Assembly (NCBI GenBank): GCA_900549055.1
Contig: URNB01000058.1
Span: 1-12,691 of the forward strand
Direction of reading: 5' to 3'
Length of the DNA stretch: 12,691 nucleotides
From: an uncultured Oscillospiraceae bacterium
GTDB lineage: Bacteria > Bacillota > Clostridia > Oscillospirales > Acutalibacteraceae
Shown here: one piece after another, positions 6,275-12,691 of the stretch
Layout: each line of letters opens with the position of its first letter
Numbering within the stretch: position 1 is the stretch's first letter
Translations under genes and position numbers: made by a program
The notes under the pieces: generated by a model
What the model was told of the DNA's origin: nothing
What the model saw: only the letters and a program-made list of their open reading frames with translations
Databases searched by the model: none

Positions 6275-7222
6275 ATGTTAAAGGTTGCACTTGTAGGAGT
6301 TGGCGGAATAAGCGGAGCGCACATTCCGGCGTGGGAGGCTATGGAGGATGTCGAGCTTACAGCCCTCTGCGATATACGCCCCGGGCAAATGGAAAAATAC
6401 ACGGATAAACGCCGTTATACCGATTTTGACGAAATGCTTGCAAAAGAGGAAATAGATATTCTCGATATCTGCCTTCCTACATATTTGCATGCCGATTTCT
6501 CGGTTAAGGCAATGGAAAAAGGCATTAATGTCCTCTGCGAAAAGCCCGTTTCCCTAAAAAAAGAGGATGTTGCGCGCGTTTACGGCGCGGCAAAAAAGAA
6601 TAACGTTAAATTTATGATAGCGCAGGTTCTGCGTTTTTGGCCCGAGTATGAAATAGTTAAAAAGATTTATGACGAAAAGACCTACGGCAATCTGCTTTCC
6701 GGCTCAATGACCCGCCTCGGCTGCCGCCCGAAATGGAGCTGGGATAACTGGATGACCGATAAAAACCGCAGCGGTCTGGTGCCGTTTGACCTGCACATTC
6801 ACGATTTGGACTTTATGGTTTACGCCTTCGGCAAGCCCGCCAAAACAAACGCTTTTAAATCCACCACGGAAACACAAGACTACCTGAATACGATTTATCA
6901 ATACGACGGATTTTTCATAACCACCGAGGCTTCGTGGTATGCATCGCCCTATCCGTTTAAGGCGGCTTTTCGTTTCCAGTTTGAGCACGCGGTTATAGCG
7001 TGGGAAAACGGCGAAATGAAAATATACGAGGAAAACGGGAAAATATGGTCGCCTATATCCGGCGGCGACGGGCTTGATACCGGCAATATAGGTCTGCCCG
7101 CAAGCGACGCCTACGCCAACGAGATCCGCTATTTCACCGATTGCGTTGAAAACGGCAGCTTTCCCGATAAGGTCAAGCCCGAGGAGCTTGAATGCGTGCT
7201 TGATATTTTGAATACCCTTTGA
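6275..7222 (+). CDS. Gfo/Idh/MocA-family NAD(P)-dependent oxidoreductase
   Basis: This 315-residue dehydrogenase has an N-terminal Rossmann fold with the nucleotide-binding motif GVGGISG (residues 8-14) and an acidic residue D33 at the end of the second strand, which suggests NAD(H) preference. The family EKP motif (CEKPVSL, 88-94) carries the catalytic lysine K90. The C-terminal substrate domain contains FDLHIHDLDF (171-180), matching the D...HD.D pattern whose histidine acts in catalysis. AGGAG lies 9 bases before the ATG. It is the third gene of the plus-strand sugar operon and is followed by a strong terminator. Family members oxidise a ring hydroxyl of sugars or inositols. The protein stops soon after the final conserved helix (LECVLDILNTL), about 15 residues earlier than many relatives, which looks like natural shortness rather than damage. 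Substrate unknown. Confidence 0.9.
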   Translation: MLKVALVGVGGISGAHIPAWEAMEDVELTALCDIRPGQMEKYTDKRRYTDFDEMLAKEEIDILDICLPTYLHADFSVKAMEKGINVLCEKPVSLKKEDVARVYGAAKKNNVKFMIAQVLRFWPEYEIVKKIYDEKTYGNLLSGSMTRLGCRPKWSWDNWMTDKNRSGLVPFDLHIHDLDFMVYAFGKPAKTNAFKSTTETQDYLNTIYQYDGFFITTEASWYASPYPFKAAFRFQFEHAVIAWENGEMKIYEENGKIWSPISGGDGLDTGNIGLPASDAYANEIRYFTDCVENGSFPDKVKPEELECVLDILNTL

Positions 7223-7239
7223 TAAAAATACACATATAA

Positions 7240-7283
7240 AAAACGACGTCGGAAGCCTAACTCGCGGCTTTCGATGTCGTTTT
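7240..7283. terminator. Bidirectional intrinsic terminator between convergent operons
   Basis: A stem of about 18 pairs is formed by AAAACGACGTCGGAAGCC and GGCTTTCGATGTCGTTTT, with two G-U pairs and an 8-base loop (TAACTCGC). A-rich and T-rich flanks supply a U-tract in both directions. It lies between the dehydrogenase stop and the convergent gltD stop, and should serve both the sugar operon and gltBD. Confidence 0.88.
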
Positions 7284-7314
7284 ATTTATATGCCGATATA
7301 CAATCTTGCTTTTA

Positions 7315-8799
7315 TTAAACCAAATTTGTATATCCCATTAAATATTCGTCAATTTCCTTTGCGGCGGCTCTGCCCTCGGCTATTGCCCACACAACGAGCG
7401 ACTGCCCGCTGCGGCAGTCCCCCGCAGTGAAAAGCTTATCAACGCTTGTTTTGTAAGAGCCTGCGGCGGTTGCAATATTGCTGCGCCCGTCGGTCTCTGC
7501 TCCAAAGCTTTTGGCAATATAGGGCTTAGGACCCAAAAATCCCGCGGCTATAAGCAAAAGCGAGCAATCAAGCGTTTTCTCGCTGCCCGGAATTTCGGTC
7601 ATAACGGTTCTGCCGGTCTTTTCATCCCTTTCGGGTTTTAATTCAACCGTTACCACCGCCTTTATATTGCCGCCTTCATCCGGCACAAAGGCTTTAACTG
7701 TGGTGCAGTAAACGCGCGGGTCATGCCCGAAAACGGCTATTGCCTCTTCCTGACCGTAATCTGTCTTGCACACCCTCGGATATTGCGGCCAGGGGTTAGT
7801 CTCTGCCCTGCTGTCGGGTAATTTCGGCATCATTTCAAGCTGGGTTACCGTTTTGCAGCCGTGGCGTATGCAGGTGCCTACGCAGTCGTTGCCCGTATCA
7901 CCGCCGCCCACAATTATAACGTCCTTACCCTTTGCGGATATAAAGCCCGATTGAAGCTTATTATCAAGCAGCGCCTTTGTGGTTGATTTAAGAAAATCGA
8001 CCGCAAAGTAAATTCCCTTAATATCGCGGTTTTCGGCTTTAAGGTCGCGCGGGTTACCTGCACCGCAGCAGAGCACTACTGCGTCATAGGTCTTTAAAAG
8101 CTCGTCGGGAGATATATCTTTTCCTACATCTATACCCGTTTTAAACTCTATACCCTCGTCGGTCATAAGCCTTACGCGGCGGTCAACAATCTGCTTTTCA
8201 AGCTTCATATTCGGTATACCGTACATTAAAAGCCCGCCTATGCGGTCATCCTTTTCATAAACGGTAACGCTGTGACCGCGGCTGTTAAGCCGCTGCGCGC
8301 AGGCAAGCCCCGAGGGGCCCGAGCCTACCACCGCCACGCGCTTGCCTGTTCTTACCTCGGGCGGGTGAGGCTTTACCCAGCCGTTTTTGTAGCCCTCTTC
8401 AATAATTGCAAGCTCGTTTTCCTTAACGGTTACCGAGCTTCCGTAAAGCCCGCAGGAGCAAGCCGCCTCGCATAGCGCGGGGCATACCCTGCCCGTAAAC
8501 TCGGGGAAGCTTGCGGTTTTGGTAAGCCGCGCTAAAGCGTACTCCCAGTTGCCGTTATAAATTTCGTCATTCCACTCGGGTATAAGGTTATGCAGCGGGC
8601 AGCCCGATACCATTCCGCCGAGCTTCATTGCCGACTGGCAGAACGGCACGCCGCAGTTCATACAGCGCGCGCCTTGTTTTTGGCGCTCCGCCTTTTGCAT
8701 TGGGGAATGAAATTCATTGAAATTCTTTATTCTTTCAAGCGGTTCTACCGATTTATTGTTTTCTCTCTCGTAATCCAAAAATCCTGTTGGTTTTCCCAT
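7315..8799 (-). CDS. gltD: Glutamate synthase (NADPH) small subunit
   Basis: This 494-residue protein is the beta subunit of bacterial glutamate synthase. It takes electrons from NADPH through FAD and iron-sulfur centres and passes them to the large subunit, which makes glutamate from 2-oxoglutarate and glutamine-derived ammonia. The N-terminal domain has the two cysteine clusters expected for 4Fe-4S centres (C46, C49, C54, C67 and C106, C110, C114, C116). An FAD-binding VGSGPSGLA motif is at about 158-166, an NADPH-binding VGGGDTGND motif at about 297-305, and the second FAD contact TAGDCRSGQSLVVWAIAEG at about 458-476. Length is normal for the family. It follows gltB on the same strand with 14 bases between stop and start; GGAGG in that gap is its ribosome binding site. 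A shared terminator lies downstream. It is cytoplasmic and its codon use matches the rest of the window. Confidence 0.96.
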   Translation of the reverse strand: MGKPTGFLDYERENNKSVEPLERIKNFNEFHSPMQKAERQKQGARCMNCGVPFCQSAMKLGGMVSGCPLHNLIPEWNDEIYNGNWEYALARLTKTASFPEFTGRVCPALCEAACSCGLYGSSVTVKENELAIIEEGYKNGWVKPHPPEVRTGKRVAVVGSGPSGLACAQRLNSRGHSVTVYEKDDRIGGLLMYGIPNMKLEKQIVDRRVRLMTDEGIEFKTGIDVGKDISPDELLKTYDAVVLCCGAGNPRDLKAENRDIKGIYFAVDFLKSTTKALLDNKLQSGFISAKGKDVIIVGGGDTGNDCVGTCIRHGCKTVTQLEMMPKLPDSRAETNPWPQYPRVCKTDYGQEEAIAVFGHDPRVYCTTVKAFVPDEGGNIKAVVTVELKPERDEKTGRTVMTEIPGSEKTLDCSLLLIAAGFLGPKPYIAKSFGAETDGRSNIATAAGSYKTSVDKLFTAGDCRSGQSLVVWAIAEGRAAAKEIDEYLMGYTNLV

Positions 8800-8813
8800 T
8801 TTTATTCCCCTCC

Positions 8814-11800
8814 TTATTTCTGTACCGAATAAAAGGCTTCAAGCTCGGCTTCTTCATAGGGCAGACCCTTTTCCTCAAAGCGGCTTATTTCCTGTAACAT
8901 TCGGCTGTAATCGTTTGGCACTATCTTTTTAAAGTAAGGCAGATAATTTGCAAAATCGTGAAGTATGCGTGTGCCTTTAGGCGAACCCGTGGCGGCAACG
9001 TGTTTTTCAATCATGGTTTTAAGCTCCTCGATATCGTGCTTTTCCTCTACACCCGTCATTGTAACAAGCTCCTTGTTAAGCCTTAAATAAAAGTCGTAGT
9101 TTTCATCCAGCACATAGGCAATACCGCCGCTCATACCCGCGGCAAAGTTTTTGCCCGTAGGCCCTAAAATTACGGCTCTTCCGCCCGTCATATACTCGCA
9201 GCCGTGGTCGCCCGTACCCTCGCAAACGGCGTATGCGCCCGAATTTCTAACGCAGAAACGCTCGCCCGCAATACCGTTTATATAAGCCTCACCGGATGTC
9301 GCCCCGTAAAGCGCCACGTTGCCTATTATAATATTTTCTTCCGCCCTGTATTTTGCGTTTTCGGGGGGAGCCACAATGAGCTTACCGCCCGATAAGCCCT
9401 TGCCGAAATAATCGTTGCTGTCGCCTGTCAAGCGAATGGTAAGCCCTTTCGGAATAAACGCCCCGAAGGACTGACCGCCGCCGCCCTTGCAGTTTATAGT
9501 ATAGGTGTCGTCGGGCAAAGTATTTTTATATTTCTTTGTAATTTCCGAGCCGAAAATAGTGCCGAGCGTTCGGTTGGTGCTTGATACCTCAATATCGATA
9601 GCCTTCGGCTTGCCTGTTTTAAGCGCCGATTTAAAGGCGGGAATTATAACCGCTTCGTCCACGGTCTTTTCAAGCTCAAAGTTAAATACATTATCGGCTT
9701 TAAAATGCTTATCCTCCTGCGGGGCTGACTTATCGCTGTAAAGAATCTGCGAAAGGTCAGCCATTGCCGCGCGCTTTGTAACGGTTTTTTCGCGCACCTT
9801 TATAAGGTCGGTGCGCCCCACAAGCTCCTCAACCGTGCGAACGCCCAGTTTCGCCATTATCTCGCGCAGTTCTTCGGCAATATACATCATAAAGTTTATA
9901 ACGTATTCGGGCTTGCCGCAAAAACGCTTTCTGAGCTCGGGGTTTTGCGTGGCAATACCGCAGGGGCATGTATCAAGATTGCATACGCGCATCATAATGC
10001 AGCCCATGGTAATCAGCGGAGCGGTTGCAAAACCGAATTCCTCCGCACCCAAAATGGCTGCAATCGCTACGTCTCTGCCGCTCATCAGCTTACCGTCGGT
10101 TTCAAGTATAACGCGTGAACGCAGCCCGTTCTGTATAAGGGTCTGGTGCGCCTCGGAAAGCCCCAACTCCCACGGAAGCCCCGCATTGTGTATGGAGCTT
10201 TGAGGAGCGGCGCCTGTGCCGCCGTCATAACCCGAGATAAGCACCACCTGCGCGCCCGCCTTGGCAACACCCGCGGCAATTGTGCCGACGCCCGCCTCTG
10301 ACACCAATTTTACCGAAATGCGCGCGTCGCGGTTGGCGTTTTTAAGGTCGAAAATAAGCTGTGCTAAATCTTCAATTGAATAAATATCGTGGTGCGGCGG
10401 CGGTGAGATCAGAGCCACACCCGGTGTGGAATGTCTGGTCTTGGCGATCCACGGGTACACCTTCTTTGCCGGCAGATGTCCGCCCTCACCGGGCTTTGCA
10501 CCCTGTGCCAGCTTGATCTGGATCTCTTCGGCGGAGACCAGATACTTGCTGGTCACACCAAAGCGGGCCGAGGCTACCTGCTTGATCTTGGAGTTGCTCT
10601 CGCTCTGGTAGCGCTCCTCGGGCTCACCGCCCTCACCGGTGTTGCTCCGGCCGCCCAGACGATTCAGGGCGATGGCGATGGTCTCGTGGGCCTCGCTGCT
10701 CAGGGCACCGTAGCTCATGGCAGCGGCCTTGAACCGCTTGACGATGGAGCTGACGGGCTCCACCTCCTCAAGGGGGATGCCGCCGTTGGGGTCATAGCTG
10801 AAGTCCAGCAGGCTGCGCAGGTGCACGCCCTCGGCACCCATGTTGTCCACGGTGCGGGTGAAGTCCTTGAAGGCCTTGTAGTCGCCCGTGAAGCAGGCTT
10901 TCTGGAACAGATGGATGGTCTGCGGGGTGAAGAGGTGCTCTTCCTTGCCGCTGCGGAACTTGTGAGCGCCGCCGTCGGCCAGCTCCATGTTGATATCCAG
11001 ACCCAGCGGGTCAAAGGCAGCGTTGTGGGCAGCTTCCACATCCGCCTGAATGTCCTCCAGACCGATGCCGCCCACACGGCTGACCGTGCCGGTGAAGTAC
11101 TTGTCGATGACATCCTTGGAGATGCCGACCGCCTCAAAGATCTGGCTGCTCTGGTAGCTCTGGATGGTGGAGATGCCCATTTTGGAGGCGATCTTCACGA
11201 TGCCGTTCAGCACAGCCTTGTTGTAGTCATCCACGGCGGCGTAGTAATCCTTGTCCAGCAGACCCTCGTCGATGAGCTGGGCAATGGTATCGTGGGCCAG
11301 ATAGGGGTTGACGGCGCAGGCACCGTAGCCCAGCAGGGTGGCAAAGTGGTGCACCTCGTGGGGCTCGGCGCTCTCAAGGATGAGGGCCATGGCCGTGCTC
11401 TTCTTGGTGCGGATGAGGTACTGGGACACGGCAGAAACCGCCAGCAGGCTGGGGATGGAAACATGGTACTCGTCGATGTCGCGGTCAGAGAGGATGATGA
11501 TGTTGGCACCGTCCTTGTAGGCGCGGTCCACCTCCAGGAATACGCGGTCGATGGCCTTTTCCAGGCTGGTGTTCTTATAGTAATTGATGGACACCGTGGC
11601 GGTCTTGAAGCCGGGCACGTTCATGTGCTTGATCTTGAGCAGATCGGTGCTGGTCAGGATGGGGTTCTGCACCTTGAGCACCTTGCAGTTCTCGGGCTTG
11701 TCCTCCAGCAGGTTGCCGTGGGCACCCACATAGACGCTGGTGGAGGTAACCACCTTCTCACGGATGGCATCGATGGGCGGGTTGGTGACCTGTGCGAACC

Positions 11801-12691
11801 GCTGCTTGAAGTAGTTGAACAGCGGGGGGTGCTGGTCACTCAGGACAGCCAGCGGGGTGTCGGTGCCCATGGCTCCGGAAGGCTCGGCACCGGCCCGGGC
11901 CATGGGCAGGATCAGCTCCTTGATTTCCTCGTATTTGTAGCCAAAGACCTTCTGCAGGCGGGTCAGCTCCTCGCCGGTGTAGCTGGGGACCTTGATGTTG
12001 GGGATCTTCAGGTCCTTCAGCCGGACCAGATTCCGGTCGATCCACTCGCCGTAGGGCTCGCGGCTGGCGTAGTATTCCTTCAGCTTCTCGTCATCCACGA
12101 CCTCGCCCTTGACGGTATCCACCAGCAGCATCTTGCCGGGGCGCAGGCGGTCTTTCATCAGGATATTGTCGGGGGCGCAGGGCAGCACGCCCACCTCAGA
12201 GGACAGGATCATCCGGCCGTCCTTGGTGATATAGTAGCGGCTGGGGCGCAGACCGTTGCGGTCCAGCACCGCGCCCACCACGTCGCCGTCGGAGAAGAGG
12301 ATGGCGGCGGGGCCGTCCCAGGGCTCCAGCATGGTGGCGTAATACTGGTAGAAATCGCGCTTTTTCTGGCTGATGTTCTTGTTGTTCTCCCAGGGCTCGG
12401 GGATGGTGATCATCACAGCCAGAGGCAGATCCATGCCGTTCATCACCATGAACTCCAGCGCGTTGTCCAGCATGGCGGAGTCCGAGCCGGAGGTGTTGAT
12501 GATGGGCAGGATCTTGTTCATGTCGTCCTGCAGGATGGGGCTCTCGATGCTCTCCTCACGGGCCAGCATGGCATCGGTGTTGCCCTTGATGGTGTTGATC
12601 TCGCCGTTGTGCAGGATGAACCGGTTGGGGTGGGCGCGCATCCAGCTGGGGTTGGTGTTGGTAGAAAAGCGGCTGTGCACCATGCCGATGG
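8814..12691 (-). CDS. gltB: Glutamate synthase large subunit, missing its N-terminus at the window edge
   Basis: The frame is open to the window edge (...IGMVHSRFSTNT), so the true start lies outside, and roughly the first 200 residues, including the catalytic N-terminal cysteine of the glutaminase, are missing. Visible parts, numbered from the first Met at 12683: a glutaminase domain remnant with RFSTNT, HNGEINT and DRNGLRPSRY (to about 215); the central domain; the FMN-binding synthase domain (about 610-960) with GGRSNTGEGGE, SPPPHHDIYS, GYDGGTGAAP and the iron-sulfur cysteines in CNLDTCPCG (C901, C906, C908); and the C-terminal GXGXG beta-helix domain (about 1030-1230). Together with gltD it forms the enzyme that converts 2-oxoglutarate and glutamine to two glutamates. 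The frame and motifs are intact, but codon use changes abruptly near residues 748-766; see the separate entry on this block. Confidence 0.96.
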   Translation of the reverse strand, partial: IGMVHSRFSTNTNPSWMRAHPNRFILHNGEINTIKGNTDAMLAREESIESPILQDDMNKILPIINTSGSDSAMLDNALEFMVMNGMDLPLAVMITIPEPWENNKNISQKKRDFYQYYATMLEPWDGPAAILFSDGDVVGAVLDRNGLRPSRYYITKDGRMILSSEVGVLPCAPDNILMKDRLRPGKMLLVDTVKGEVVDDEKLKEYYASREPYGEWIDRNLVRLKDLKIPNIKVPSYTGEELTRLQKVFGYKYEEIKELILPMARAGAEPSGAMGTDTPLAVLSDQHPPLFNYFKQRFAQVTNPPIDAIREKVVTSTSVYVGAHGNLLEDKPENCKVLKVQNPILTSTDLLKIKHMNVPGFKTATVSINYYKNTSLEKAIDRVFLEVDRAYKDGANIIILSDRDIDEYHVSIPSLLAVSAVSQYLIRTKKSTAMALILESAEPHEVHHFATLLGYGACAVNPYLAHDTIAQLIDEGLLDKDYYAAVDDYNKAVLNGIVKIASKMGISTIQSYQSSQIFEAVGISKDVIDKYFTGTVSRVGGIGLEDIQADVEAAHNAAFDPLGLDINMELADGGAHKFRSGKEEHLFTPQTIHLFQKACFTGDYKAFKDFTRTVDNMGAEGVHLRSLLDFSYDPNGGIPLEEVEPVSSIVKRFKAAAMSYGALSSEAHETIAIALNRLGGRSNTGEGGEPEERYQSESNSKIKQVASARFGVTSKYLVSAEEIQIKLAQGAKPGEGGHLPAKKVYPWIAKTRHSTPGVALISPPPHHDIYSIEDLAQLIFDLKNANRDARISVKLVSEAGVGTIAAGVAKAGAQVVLISGYDGGTGAAPQSSIHNAGLPWELGLSEAHQTLIQNGLRSRVILETDGKLMSGRDVAIAAILGAEEFGFATAPLITMGCIMMRVCNLDTCPCGIATQNPELRKRFCGKPEYVINFMMYIAEELREIMAKLGVRTVEELVGRTDLIKVREKTVTKRAAMADLSQILYSDKSAPQEDKHFKADNVFNFELEKTVDEAVIIPAFKSALKTGKPKAIDIEVSSTNRTLGTIFGSEITKKYKNTLPDDTYTINCKGGGGQSFGAFIPKGLTIRLTGDSNDYFGKGLSGGKLIVAPPENAKYRAEENIIIGNVALYGATSGEAYINGIAGERFCVRNSGAYAVCEGTGDHGCEYMTGGRAVILGPTGKNFAAGMSGGIAYVLDENYDFYLRLNKELVTMTGVEEKHDIEELKTMIEKHVAATGSPKGTRILHDFANYLPYFKKIVPNDYSRMLQEISRFEEKGLPYEEAELEAFYSVQK
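10386..12691. other. Compositionally distinct block covering the 5' part of gltB
   Basis: From about 10440 to the window end, gltB uses almost only G/C-ending codons. For example, all Ile codons in NIIILSDRDIDEYHVSIPS are ATC, and Lys is nearly always AAG. Below 10386 the same gene, gltD and the plus-strand genes use ATA, ATT, AAA, TTA and CTT freely (for example YVINFMMYIAEELREIMAKL has two ATA and an AAA). The switch falls inside the conserved segment encoding TRHSTPGVALISPPPHHDIYS. Long antisense and alternate-frame open stretches appear only in the GC-rich side, as expected. Either this is recombination with a higher-GC clostridial relative (Faecalibacterium-like composition) or an assembly chimera; the sequence alone does not decide. 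Confidence 0.75.

Noticed and set aside
6275..7222. Possible C-terminal truncation of the Gfo/Idh/MocA dehydrogenase
   Set aside because: The catalytic motifs are all present, the stop is followed by a well-formed terminator, and I see no continuation in another frame, so it is treated as a naturally short member.
10715..12045. Overlapping 60-140 codon frames inside the GC-rich part of gltB
   Set aside because: They are rich in Arg/Ser/Pro/Ala/Thr, as expected of out-of-frame reading of GC-rich coding DNA, and lie within the intact gltB frame.

Overview
The window looks like a chromosomal contig from a gut-type anaerobic Firmicute (class Clostridia, perhaps Oscillospirales). The evidence is strong GGAGG-type ribosome binding sites, clostridial-style Sec signal peptides (MKKRI...), a collagen-like lipoprotein with modules common in gut bacteria, and intermediate GC with A/T-ending codons over most genes. 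This placement is an inference; there is no rRNA or tRNA here to anchor it.

Layout. (1) 1-2115, all minus strand: a TetR-family regulator gene with a good promoter and a palindromic operator over its predicted transcription start, then a collagen-like lipoprotein gene that overlaps it by 4 bases, then the start of a secreted protein cut by the window edge. This reads as one self-regulated envelope operon. (2) 2139-2294: a 156-bp MITE-like element with perfect 15-bp terminal inverted repeats, an internal extended -10 promoter and a strong bidirectional hairpin terminator. (3) 2302-3733, minus: an AraC-family regulator followed by a small four-helix membrane protein resembling DUF2975. (4) 3852-7222, plus, divergent from araC: a sugar isomerase/epimerase-like TIM barrel, a cytoplasmic GH20-type beta-hexosaminidase and a Gfo/Idh/MocA dehydrogenase, closed by a bidirectional terminator at 7240-7283. 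(5) 7315-12691, minus: gltD and most of gltB, encoding the small and large subunits of NADPH-type glutamate synthase.

The AraC regulator, with its cupin sensor domain, probably controls the divergent glycan operon. That operon would take up a small glycoside carried in by a transporter encoded elsewhere, oxidise or isomerise it, and release an amino sugar inside the cell. The pairing of a Gfo/Idh/MocA dehydrogenase with a xylose-isomerase-like barrel recalls known oxidation-first glycoside cleavage systems, so it is the best candidate here for undescribed chemistry.

The most striking structural anomaly is in gltB. The reading frame is intact, but codon choice changes sharply near 10386-10440: the 5' part of the gene (higher coordinates) is strongly G/C-ending, and the 3' part matches the rest of the window. 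This is either homologous replacement from a higher-GC relative or a chimeric assembly join in a conserved gene.
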